From Burkholderiales bacterium (GTDB lineage Bacteria > Pseudomonadota > Gammaproteobacteria > Burkholderiales > Burkholderiaceae_D), in the NCBI GenBank assembly GCA_003136595.1, contig PLEY01000053.1, positions 3,977 to 52,768 of the forward strand: 48,792 nt of DNA, in the 5' to 3' direction. Positions 19,901-28,602 of this stretch are shown here, piece after piece; position 1 is the first letter of the stretch; each line of letters opens with the position of its first letter. Made by a program: the position numbers and the translations under genes. The notes under the pieces were generated by a model. The model did no database searches. It was given only the letters and a program-made list of their open reading frames with translations, and had not been told where the DNA came from.

Positions 19901-20937
19901 CACTCGTCCTCCTCGAGCGCGTGGCTGTACAGGGACCGCCAGAGCAGCACCGGAATGATGAGCGTAAAGACAATGACCTCCTTGAACGCACTTGCCCAGA
20001 ACGACGAGAAGGACTCGAGCAGACCGACCAGAAGCGCACCGAGCGCGGCCAGGGGATAGCTGACCAGCCCGCCGATGATCGCCGCAACGAACCCCTTTAA
20101 GCCGATCAGAAAGCCCGAATCGTAGTAGATGGTGGTGATCGGGGCGACCAGCATGCCTGACAGCGTGCCGATCAGGGCCGCCAAGAGAAAGGTGACGCGT
20201 CCGGACATGACCGTGCTGATACCCATGAGACGCGCACCGCGCCGGTTCACGGCCGTGGCGCGTAGGGCCTTGCCGTAGAGCGTGCGGTCGAAGAACAGGT
20301 AGAGCGCGCCGATCATGAGCGCGCTGCCCAGCACCACGACCATGCTCTGTCCCGACACGGTCACGGCACCGAACTGTGCCTGACCCTCGATGAAAGGAGG
20401 CGTGCGCGAACCTTCTGCACCAAAGAACAGCAGGCCCAGTCCGGTCATCGCAAAGTGCACACCCACCGAGACGATCAGGAGTACGAGGACCGAGCCCTCG
20501 GCAATCGGCTCGTAGGCCACGCGATACAGCAAAGGCCCAAGCGGAACGACGAGCACGAGGGTCAGGCCGACCAGGGCCCACAGGGGCAGTGCGTGCACCG
20601 CCCCCCAGCGCGCGAGCACCAACGCGGCCAAGGGCAAAACGAGGCAGCTCGCCCCGGTGCGCATGAGGCGCGCCCAGCGTCCTGAGCGCAGGGTCTGATA
20701 GGCATCCATCAGAAAGGCGAGCACGCCCACGCCCAAGAGCAGCCAGGCGGTGCCCGGTGTCTTGCCCGACACGAACTGGGCGAGGGTCAGGGCCCCATAG
20801 GTGACGAACTCGCCCTGCGGAATGAAGATCACCCGGGTGACCGTGAACACCAGCACCAGGGCGAGCGCGAGCAGCGCGTAGATGGCGCCGTTGACGATTC
20901 CGTCTTGGACCAGAATCAGGGCAATCGATGCGTCCAT
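19900..20937 (-). CDS. livH: Branched-chain-type ABC transporter permease LivH
   Basis: MDASIALILVQDGIVNGAIYALLALALVLVFTVTRVIFIPQGEFV; LivH-like; stop overlaps the next start (ATGA). Confidence 0.9.
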   Translation of the reverse strand: MDASIALILVQDGIVNGAIYALLALALVLVFTVTRVIFIPQGEFVTYGALTLAQFVSGKTPGTAWLLLGVGVLAFLMDAYQTLRSGRWARLMRTGASCLVLPLAALVLARWGAVHALPLWALVGLTLVLVVPLGPLLYRVAYEPIAEGSVLVLLIVSVGVHFAMTGLGLLFFGAEGSRTPPFIEGQAQFGAVTVSGQSMVVVLGSALMIGALYLFFDRTLYGKALRATAVNRRGARLMGISTVMSGRVTFLLAALIGTLSGMLVAPITTIYYDSGFLIGLKGFVAAIIGGLVSYPLAALGALLVGLLESFSSFWASAFKEVIVFTLIIPVLLWRSLYSHALEEDE

Positions 20938-20998
20938 TCCATCCTCTGCTTCTTGGCACGCCGCGCGCGCCAGGGCACCTGACCGTGCGCGGGTTACC

Positions 20999-22159
20999 TT
21001 ACTTCAGCAGCAGCCACTTACCGTCCTTGATCGTCACCATCACGCGGGCGCGCTCGTCCAGTCCACTGTGATTGGTCTTCGACATGTTGACCACGCCATG
21101 CGAGATCGCGAGCCCGCCGGTCGACTCGATGGCGTCACGCAAGGCACGGCGAAAGGCTGGCGTGCCAGGCTGCGCGGTCTTCAAGGCCTCAGGGATGGCA
21201 TGCTCCAGAATCAATCCCGCGTCCCAGAGATGGGCGCCGAAGGTCGCGACGCTACCGGGTCCGAACGCGGCCTCGTAGGCGCGCGTGTAGGCCAGTCCCG
21301 CCGCCTTCGAGGGATTCGTGTCGGGCAGCTGTGCGGCCACGAGAATGGGACCGGCCGGAAGGATCGTGCCCTCCACATCCTTGCCACCGACTCTTAGGAA
21401 GTCGTTGTTGGCAACCCCATGCGTCTGGTAGATCTTGCCCTTGTAGCCGCGCTCGCGCAGCGTCGCCTCGGGCAGCGCGGCCGGCGTCCCGGAGGCCCCG
21501 ATCAGGATCGCGTCCGGATTGGCCGCGATCAGCTTGAGCACCTGACCGGTCACGCTGGTGTCAGTACGCGCATAGCTTTCGTTGACGACGATCTTGAGGT
21601 TATGGCTTTGCGCGGCCTTTGCGAACTCGTCGTACCAGCCCTGGCCGTAGGCATCGGAGAAACCGATGAAGCCGACGGTGCCGACCTTGTTCTGGGCCAT
21701 GTAGTCGGCAATCGCGCCGGCCATGAGCGAGTCGTTCTGGGGCGTCTTGAACACCCACTGGCGCTTGGCGTCCACCGGATCGACGATCTTCGAGCTGGCT
21801 GCAAGGCTGATCATCGGCGTCTGCAGTTCCGAGACGACGTCGATCATGGCGATCGAGTTGGGCGTCACCGATGACCCGATGACGACATCGACGTTGTCCT
21901 CCGTGATCAGCTTGCGCGTGTTCTTGACCGCAGTGGTGGTGTCCGAGCCGTCATCGAGAATGATGTACTCGATCGTCTTGCCACCGATTTCCTTGGGCAA
22001 GAGGGTCGCCGTGTTGCGCTGTGGCCCGCCGAGCGAAGCGGCTGGACCGGTCGCCGAAAGGGTGATGCCGACCTTGATCTGGGCCGACGCGGTGCCCGCC
22101 AGGGCGAGGCTGCCAAGGACTGCCCAGAAGGCCGCCACGATGATTCGTTTTTTTGTCAT
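20999..22159 (-). CDS. Liv-type ABC transporter substrate-binding protein
   Basis: Signal peptide MTKKRIIVAAFWAVLGSLALAGTASAQ, IKVGITLSATGPAASLGGPQRNT; first gene of the liv/hpa-like operon. Confidence 0.92.
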   Translation of the reverse strand: MTKKRIIVAAFWAVLGSLALAGTASAQIKVGITLSATGPAASLGGPQRNTATLLPKEIGGKTIEYIILDDGSDTTTAVKNTRKLITEDNVDVVIGSSVTPNSIAMIDVVSELQTPMISLAASSKIVDPVDAKRQWVFKTPQNDSLMAGAIADYMAQNKVGTVGFIGFSDAYGQGWYDEFAKAAQSHNLKIVVNESYARTDTSVTGQVLKLIAANPDAILIGASGTPAALPEATLRERGYKGKIYQTHGVANNDFLRVGGKDVEGTILPAGPILVAAQLPDTNPSKAAGLAYTRAYEAAFGPGSVATFGAHLWDAGLILEHAIPEALKTAQPGTPAFRRALRDAIESTGGLAISHGVVNMSKTNHSGLDERARVMVTIKDGKWLLLK

Positions 22160-22478
22160 ATCTGTCTCCGTAGGGGCGGGGCCTGCGCGGCTCGACATTG
22201 TCGACGGTTCGGGCTCCGGCCTCATATTTAACTGGTTCGATGCGGCTGCGCCATCGGTACAGGCCCTGATCCACCATCGGGTCCCGGTGCGACGCCCGTG
22301 GCGGCGCTGCACGGGCCGCTTGCACGGGCCTCTGAGGAGACCGGCCCCCTGACCCGTGCAGCTTGCGCGCGGCCGTCGTCAAAACCGTCAAAATCCGGGG
22401 GATTTGTCTCGTTTCGGCCGCTGCCGGCCAGCAAGGCCGCATGGGAGGACATCTAACCGTATAATTCTTATGGGATAA

Positions 22479-22507
22479 ACAATATAGTTAACATCATAAC
22501 TTGTCAA
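22479..22507 (-). promoter_or_regulatory. Putative sigma70-like promoter in an AT-rich island
   Basis: Minus strand TTGACA (22507-22502), then TATATT (15-nt spacer) or TATTGT (17-nt spacer); AT-rich patch at about 22450-22510 in a GC-rich background. Confidence 0.45.
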
Positions 22508-22627
22508 ACCAAGCGATCCGCACGATCCGCAGCATCGGCAACAGCACAGGCCCGGTGAAGCCGTCCACAAATCCGGCAGGGTTTCGTCACGTCCAGGCGA
22601 CTGACCCAACGGGCGGGGGGAGCAATC

Positions 22628-24202
22628 TTGGCGCGGCGTGAAATTCTTGGGCGCTACGAGATCGTCTCCGAGCTCGCGCAAGGCGCGATGGGCACGGTCT
22701 ACAAGGCCATCGACCCGCGTCTGGACCGCACCGTCGCGCTAAAGACGATCCGCCTCGATCCCGCCAGCGCCGACTATGCGGAATTCCGGGAGCGCTTCCA
22801 TGCCGAGGCCAAATCGGCAGGGCGGCTGTCCCATCCGAACATCGTCACGATCCACGATGTCGGCGAGGTCGATGACATCGCCTTCATCGCCATGGAGTAC
22901 CTGCGCGGCGAGACACTGCGCGACATGCTCGACCGCCAGCGCTTCTCGGTGCGCCGCGCGATCCGCTATGCGATGCAGATCGCCGATGGCCTGGCCGCGG
23001 CACACGCCGACGGTGTCGTCCACCGGGACATCAAGCCGGCCAACGTTCTGCGGCTGCCCAACGGGCTGCTCAAGATCACGGATTTTGGTATCGCGCAATT
23101 GCCGACCAGCCAGGTCACGCAGGCCGGCACCGTGCTTGGAACACCGAAATACATGTCACCTGAGCAGATGCGCGGCCTGCGCGTGGATCGACGCTCAGAC
23201 ATCTTCTCGCTGGGCGTGGTCCTCTACGAGATGCTGACGGGCACATTGCCCTTTGGCGGCGCCTCGCTGAGCAGCGTGGCCTACCAGATCGTCCATGACC
23301 AGCCGATCCATCCGAACCGCTGGAACCCGTCCATCCCCGAGGCGCTGGTGCGCGTGCTTGCCAAGGCGCTCGAGAAGGACCCTGACAGCCGCTATCAGGG
23401 TGTCGATGATCTCGCCCGGGACCTGCGGCAATACAAGAACGTGCCGGTGGCCATGGATGCGGATGTGGCCGCCGTGTTCCTGCCCCTGGATCCGGCCGCA
23501 CAGGCCCTGCAGAGCACGCCCCTGAACAAGCCGGTCGATGGCGCGACCCAGGCCTGGCTTTCGGCGACCCTGCCCCTGGATCAGACCCAACCCCTGGAGG
23601 TCGTCGAGGCGGCTGAGGCATCCGCAAGGCATGGCCTGCGCGGCGGCTTCGTCCCGGTGTCCCGGCCGGTAGGAGCCGCGCTCCTGATCGGCGCGGCAGC
23701 CCTCTTTTGCGTCGGACTCTACGCGGTGCGGCATGGAGGTGGCAGCGAGACCGGCCAGGCCGTCGTGAACCAGACCGCGGGACTCGCCACGCCGGTCGCC
23801 AACGCCGCGAACCCGGGAATCGTCGCCCCGACTGCGCCGCCCGTCGCAGCCGAGGCGGCGGCCCCCGCCAGCGCGGTTCCGGCCACGCTTGCGCCGGTTG
23901 TGATCGTCGACTCGCCCGTGGCACCCGTCATGGCGGCAGACGAGCCGGAGGACGCCGTGATAGACAAGAAGCCGAGCGCAAAGCCCGCCCGCAAGCCCAA
24001 GGCCCCCGCCACCCTGCCGATCGAAACCTCCCCGGTGGTCCTCTCGGCGCCCACCGAGCGCGTCCTGCCGGCGGCTCCCGTGGCCCCCCCGGGACCGAGT
24101 CCTGAGGAACTGGCCGCACGCAAGAAGGCCCAGGATGAGGCCGCCTTCAAGCTCTCCCTGAAGAAGGAACACGATTGCCTGGTCTCCAATCGCTGCGACT
24201 AA
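22628..24202 (+). CDS. Membrane-anchored serine/threonine protein kinase
   Basis: GRYEIVSELAQGAMGTVYKA, VVHRDIKPANVL, TDFGIAQL, GTPKYMSPEQ; one TM helix (PVGAALLIGAAALFCVGLYAV) and an Ala/Pro-rich C-terminus. TTG start. Confidence 0.95.
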   Translation: MARREILGRYEIVSELAQGAMGTVYKAIDPRLDRTVALKTIRLDPASADYAEFRERFHAEAKSAGRLSHPNIVTIHDVGEVDDIAFIAMEYLRGETLRDMLDRQRFSVRRAIRYAMQIADGLAAAHADGVVHRDIKPANVLRLPNGLLKITDFGIAQLPTSQVTQAGTVLGTPKYMSPEQMRGLRVDRRSDIFSLGVVLYEMLTGTLPFGGASLSSVAYQIVHDQPIHPNRWNPSIPEALVRVLAKALEKDPDSRYQGVDDLARDLRQYKNVPVAMDADVAAVFLPLDPAAQALQSTPLNKPVDGATQAWLSATLPLDQTQPLEVVEAAEASARHGLRGGFVPVSRPVGAALLIGAAALFCVGLYAVRHGGGSETGQAVVNQTAGLATPVANAANPGIVAPTAPPVAAEAAAPASAVPATLAPVVIVDSPVAPVMAADEPEDAVIDKKPSAKPARKPKAPATLPIETSPVVLSAPTERVLPAAPVAPPGPSPEELAARKKAQDEAAFKLSLKKEHDCLVSNRCD

Positions 24203-24259
24203 CCCGACCCGAGGCAAGCCTGAAGCGGCCCCTGGCCCGCGCCCCTGTCCGCGACATCG

Positions 24260-25627
24260 ATGGCTGAGTTCGATTTTGATCTGATCACGATCGGCGCGGG
24301 CTCCGGAGGCGTGCGCGCGAGCCGATTCGCCGCCGACCTGGGGGCGCGTGTGGCGATCATCGAGGCCCGGGAACTGGGCGGCACCTGCGTGAATGTCGGC
24401 TGCATTCCGAAGAAGCTCCTGTCCTACGCCGCCCATTTCGCCGAGGATTTCGAGGATGCACGTGGCTTCGGCTGGTCCTCGACCAACCCCACGTTTGACT
24501 GGCCGGCGTTCGTTGCTGCGAAAGACCGGGAGATCGAGCGGCTCAATGGGATCTATGAACGCGTGCTCGCCGAGGCTGGCGTTCTGGTCCTGCGCGGCAG
24601 GGCGCGACTTCTGGGCCCACACGAGGTCCGCGTCGGGACGAGAACCGTGAGTGCCGGGCGCATCCTGGTCGCCACGGGGGCGAGGCCCGTGCGTCCAGTC
24701 CTGCCGGGCAGCGCCGCCATGATCACGTCCGAAGAGGCGTTTCATCTGAAGACGTTACCCCGGCGCGCCGTCATCTACGGGGCGGGCTACATCGCCCTCG
24801 AGTTTGCCTCGATCTTCAACGGTCTGGGCGTCGACACCCACCTCGTCTACCGGTCCTCCGGACTCTTGCGTGGCTTCGATGCGGACCTCAGGGAGCATCT
24901 CGCGAGCGAGATCTCCGCAAAGGGCGTACATCTGCATCCCACAACGCGCATCGAGCGGCTCGAGACGCGTGGCGCCCAGGACACGCAGGGCGCGCACCGG
25001 GTCTATCTGTCCGAGGGCACCACGCTCGAGGTGGACTGCGTGCTGGCCGCGACCGGGCGCACGCCCAACACGGCGGATCTGGGCTTGGTCGAAGTCGGCG
25101 TCACGCTCGGCGGGCGCGGCGAAATCCAGGTTGACGAGTCCTATACAAGCAGCGTCCCCTCCATCCATGCGATCGGCGATGTCACGGATCGGATCCAGCT
25201 GACCCCGGTTGCGCTCGCCGAGGGCATGGCGTTTGCAGAACGCTGGTTCGGGCGGGGGCTGCGTGCGGTCTCCTACGAGCGCGTGCCCACAGCGGTCTTT
25301 TGCCACCCCAATGTCGCGGCGGTCGGCCTGACCGAGTCGGCCGCACGCGCCGCGGGCATGGCGGTGCGTATCTTCCGCAGCCGCTTCGGGCCTCTCAAAC
25401 ACACACTCTCCGGGCGGAACGAGCAGAGCTTCATGAAGCTCGTCGTCGACCGGGACACGGACCGGGTTCTGGGGGTCCATCTTGTCGGGGCCGACGCCGG
25501 CGAAGTGATCCAGGGATTTGCCGTGGCCCTGAACTGCGGCGCGACCAAGGCACAGTTCGACCGGACGATCGGCGTCCATCCGACCCTCGCAGAAGAGTTT
25601 CTGACGCTGCGCACGCCCATCGGGTAG
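24260..25627 (+). CDS. gor: Glutathione-disulfide reductase
   Basis: GAGSGGVRASRFAADLGARVAIIEARELGGTCVNVGCIPKKLLSYAA (redox CVNVGC) and C-terminal GVHPTLAEEFLTLR. Confidence 0.93.
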   Translation: MAEFDFDLITIGAGSGGVRASRFAADLGARVAIIEARELGGTCVNVGCIPKKLLSYAAHFAEDFEDARGFGWSSTNPTFDWPAFVAAKDREIERLNGIYERVLAEAGVLVLRGRARLLGPHEVRVGTRTVSAGRILVATGARPVRPVLPGSAAMITSEEAFHLKTLPRRAVIYGAGYIALEFASIFNGLGVDTHLVYRSSGLLRGFDADLREHLASEISAKGVHLHPTTRIERLETRGAQDTQGAHRVYLSEGTTLEVDCVLAATGRTPNTADLGLVEVGVTLGGRGEIQVDESYTSSVPSIHAIGDVTDRIQLTPVALAEGMAFAERWFGRGLRAVSYERVPTAVFCHPNVAAVGLTESAARAAGMAVRIFRSRFGPLKHTLSGRNEQSFMKLVVDRDTDRVLGVHLVGADAGEVIQGFAVALNCGATKAQFDRTIGVHPTLAEEFLTLRTPIG

Positions 25628-25776
25628 ACCGGCACGGCCCGCGCCTCTGCACGGTGGCGCATTCTGGGTTACGTTACGGGATCGACGTCCTCGTCGCTGG
25701 CCCGCGTCCTCGCTGCTGCCGTTGGTCGCCCTGGGCTGGCCGGCGCGGTGCCGCTACGAGCCTCTTCCTTTGCGAC

Positions 25777-26388
25777 ATGATGAAACTCTACTATTCTCCG
25801 GGTGCCTGCTCACTTGCCGCCCACCTGATCCTGATCGAGACCGGCTTGCCATTCGTGCTCGAGCGTGTCGACCTGGCGACGCGCCGCACCGCATCGGGCG
25901 CCGACTATCTCGACATCAATCCTCCCGGCTACGTTCCGACCCTCGAACTGGTCGACGGCCAGACGATCACGGAGGTTCCCGTGATCCTCCAGTATCTGGG
26001 TGATGCGGTACCGGAGCGCGGACTCGTGCCCGCCGCCGGGACGATGCAGCGCTACCGACTGCAGTCGTGGCTGAACTTCATCACCTCGGAGATCCACAAG
26101 GGATTCGGTCCCCTGTTTGCCGACGACACCCCGATCCACTACAAGCCTGCGTTGAAGGACCGGCTGCGCAAGCGATTCGGCTATCTGGCCACGGAACTGG
26201 ACAAGGGGCCTTATCTGATGGGAGAGAAGCTGTCGGTCGCCGACGCGCATCTCTGGGTCATGATCAAGTGGACCCGCATGGTCGGCATCGATCCCGACCA
26301 GTGGCCCTCGATCGTCGAGTTTGAGACGCGCATCGGGTCGCTACCCAGCGCGCGCCAGGCACAGCTCGAGGAGGAGCTGGTCTGGTAG
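25777..26388 (+). CDS. Glutathione S-transferase (GstA-like)
   Basis: MKLYYSPGACSLAAHLILIETGLPFVLERVDL, PPGYVPTLEL, GEKLSVADAHLWVMIKW. Start reassigned from 25300. Confidence 0.9.
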   Translation: MMKLYYSPGACSLAAHLILIETGLPFVLERVDLATRRTASGADYLDINPPGYVPTLELVDGQTITEVPVILQYLGDAVPERGLVPAAGTMQRYRLQSWLNFITSEIHKGFGPLFADDTPIHYKPALKDRLRKRFGYLATELDKGPYLMGEKLSVADAHLWVMIKWTRMVGIDPDQWPSIVEFETRIGSLPSARQAQLEEELVW

Positions 26389-26434
26389 CCGCGACTCTGC
26401 CGGCCCACCCTCACGCCTTGGAAAGGCTCGCACC

Positions 26435-27118
26435 ATGGACCCATACCGTCTGACCGGCAAGCGCGTGCTGATCACGCAGACCCAGGAGTTCATGGGGCCG
26501 GCCCTGGTCGCGACATTTCGTGAACTCGGTGCCGTGCTGATCGAGGATGAAGGTGGGCTCACCCGACCCGGGCGCGCCGCGGAACTGGTGCGCAGCGCCG
26601 GCCGCGTCGACGTGCTCATCGCCAACCTCTCGGTGTCGGCTCCGAGCACGCGCGCCGAGGACGTCACGGACGAGGAGTGGCAGGAGGTCTTCGCGCACCT
26701 GGTCGATCCCTTGCCGCGCCTGGTACGCGCGGTCCTGCCCCAGATGATCGAGCGGCGTGCGGGCAAGATCATCGTGATGGGCAGTGCCGCCGCCCTGCGC
26801 GGCCACCGGCGCACGTCGACCTACAGCGCAGCGCGGGGCGCGCAGCTCTCCTACGTCCAGGCGGTCGGCGTGGAGGTGGCACCCCACAACATCCAGATCA
26901 ACGCGATAGCCCAGAACTTTGTCGACAATCCGACCTATTTCCCCGCTTCGGTGCAGGCCAACCCCCGCTTCATCGAACGCCTCCGGAGTGAGGTGCCTGC
27001 CGGCCGCCTCGGGCGGCCGGAAGAAGACGCGGCGCTTGCCGCGTTCCTCGCAAGCGATGCGTGCAGCTTCATGGTGGGACAGGCGATCCCCTTTTGCGGA
27101 GGCTGGGTGACCCGCTAG
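26435..27118 (+). CDS. SDR family oxidoreductase
   Basis: RLTGKRVLITQTQEFMGPALVATF, SSAA-type GSAAALRGHRRTSTYSAARGAQ (YxxxR variant), C-terminal GQAIPFCGGWVTR. Confidence 0.8.
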   Translation: MDPYRLTGKRVLITQTQEFMGPALVATFRELGAVLIEDEGGLTRPGRAAELVRSAGRVDVLIANLSVSAPSTRAEDVTDEEWQEVFAHLVDPLPRLVRAVLPQMIERRAGKIIVMGSAAALRGHRRTSTYSAARGAQLSYVQAVGVEVAPHNIQINAIAQNFVDNPTYFPASVQANPRFIERLRSEVPAGRLGRPEEDAALAAFLASDACSFMVGQAIPFCGGWVTR

Positions 27119-27168
27119 GCCCGACGGGGTTCGCGCTACACTGGGCGTCCCGCCGCTACCGATCCCCC

Positions 27169-28602
27169 ATGCAACTACCTCACGTCGAATGGTCGCTTCC
27201 CTATCTCATCAGCGAGTGGACGGTGCGTATCGCCATGCTGGTGTACGTGCCGCAAAAGCGCAGCCCTTCCGCGGCACGGGCCTGGCTGCTCCTGATCTTT
27301 TTCCTGCCGCTTCCCGGGGTACTGCTCTATGCCCTGGTCGGGCGCATCTACATTCCCAAGCGTCGCATCGCGCTGCAGCGCCAGGCATCGCGACTGATCC
27401 GTTCGGTCCAGACGCGGCTTCCACCGCTACTGGTCTCGAACGCGGTGACTCTGCCGGCGTCGGTGCAGGCGGCCGTGCAACTGGCCGCCGGGCTTGGCGA
27501 CTTTGTCGCCACCCGCGGCAATGCGATCGAGATCCTCCCCGGCTATGAGCGACCCATCGAGTGCCTGATCGACGATCTGCAGGCGGCGCGCGAAAGCATC
27601 CACCTGCTCTACTACATCTTCGAGAACGACGCCACCGGCCAACGGGTGGCCGACGTTCTGATCGGCGCCGCAGGGCGGGGCGTTCGTTGCCGCGTGCTCA
27701 TGGATGCGGTCGGCTCGCGCAGTGCATTACGGGAAATCGCACCGCGCCTGCGCGCGGCAGGCATCGAAGTGCATGCGCTCCTGCCGGTGGGCCTGTTCCG
27801 CCGCAATGTCGCGCGCTTCGATCTGCGCAACCACCGCAAGATCGTGGTCATCGACGCCAACATCGCCTACACGGGGTCACAGAACATTGTCGATGCGGAA
27901 TTCATACCGGGCCTGCCGAACGAGGAGCTGGTGGTGCGCATCGAAGGGCCTGTGGTGACCCAGCTGCAGTACGTGTTCCTCGCGGACTGGTACTTCGAGA
28001 CGAACCAGATCCCGGCCACCGACGAGATCTTGCACGAGCACACAAGCCAGGGCGACACCATCGCCCAGGTCCTGCCGAGCGGGCCCGGGTACGGACGCGA
28101 GAACACCAAGGAACTGATGATCTCGCTCATCTATGCGGCGCGCAGCGAGGTGATCATTGCGACGCCCTACTTCGTACCCGATGAGCCCTTTCTCGAGGCC
28201 GTCATCGCCGCCGCCCGGCGCGGCATCCGCATGCGGCTCATCCTGCCCCTGCGCTCGAACCAGCGCGTCACGCACTGGGCCCAGCAGTCCTATTATGCAC
28301 AGCTGCTCGCCGCCGGCGTCGAGATCCATCTGTTCGAGAAGGGCTTCCTGCACGCGAAGCACATGACCATGGATGGCGAGGTCGCCCTGATCGGATCGAC
28401 CAACATGGACATCCGCTCGTTCGCCCTGAATGCCGAGGTGAGCCTGCTCGCGTATGGGCCGGAATTCGCAGCGCGACTGAACAAGGTCTCGCAGGGCTAT
28501 ATCGAGGGCGGACGCACACTTGACGCCGCGACCTGGTCGCGCCGCCCTCTGGTGCGCAGGCTGCTCCAGAATGTGGCCCGGCTCGCCGACTCGCTGCTCT
28601 AG
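27169..28602 (+). CDS. cls: Cardiolipin synthase (phospholipase D family)
   Basis: Two HKD motifs (NHRKIVVIDANIAYTGSQN; HAKHMTMDGEVALIGSTNMDIRS), N-terminal TM helix pair. Confidence 0.93.
   Translation: MQLPHVEWSLPYLISEWTVRIAMLVYVPQKRSPSAARAWLLLIFFLPLPGVLLYALVGRIYIPKRRIALQRQASRLIRSVQTRLPPLLVSNAVTLPASVQAAVQLAAGLGDFVATRGNAIEILPGYERPIECLIDDLQAARESIHLLYYIFENDATGQRVADVLIGAAGRGVRCRVLMDAVGSRSALREIAPRLRAAGIEVHALLPVGLFRRNVARFDLRNHRKIVVIDANIAYTGSQNIVDAEFIPGLPNEELVVRIEGPVVTQLQYVFLADWYFETNQIPATDEILHEHTSQGDTIAQVLPSGPGYGRENTKELMISLIYAARSEVIIATPYFVPDEPFLEAVIAAARRGIRMRLILPLRSNQRVTHWAQQSYYAQLLAAGVEIHLFEKGFLHAKHMTMDGEVALIGSTNMDIRSFALNAEVSLLAYGPEFAARLNKVSQGYIEGGRTLDAATWSRRPLVRRLLQNVARLADSLL

Noticed and set aside
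18080-20959. 959-aa single ORF on the minus strand
   Set aside because: The first ~350 residues (MPRSRGWNGRIDCPDSG...) are an out-of-frame read across livH (19900-20937). The real LivM-LivG fusion starts at ATG 19900 with an ATGA overlap.
23195-24745. 516-aa minus-strand ORF
   Set aside because: Antisense shadow of the Ser/Thr kinase and glutathione reductase; low-complexity R/G/H composition typical of high-GC mirror frames.
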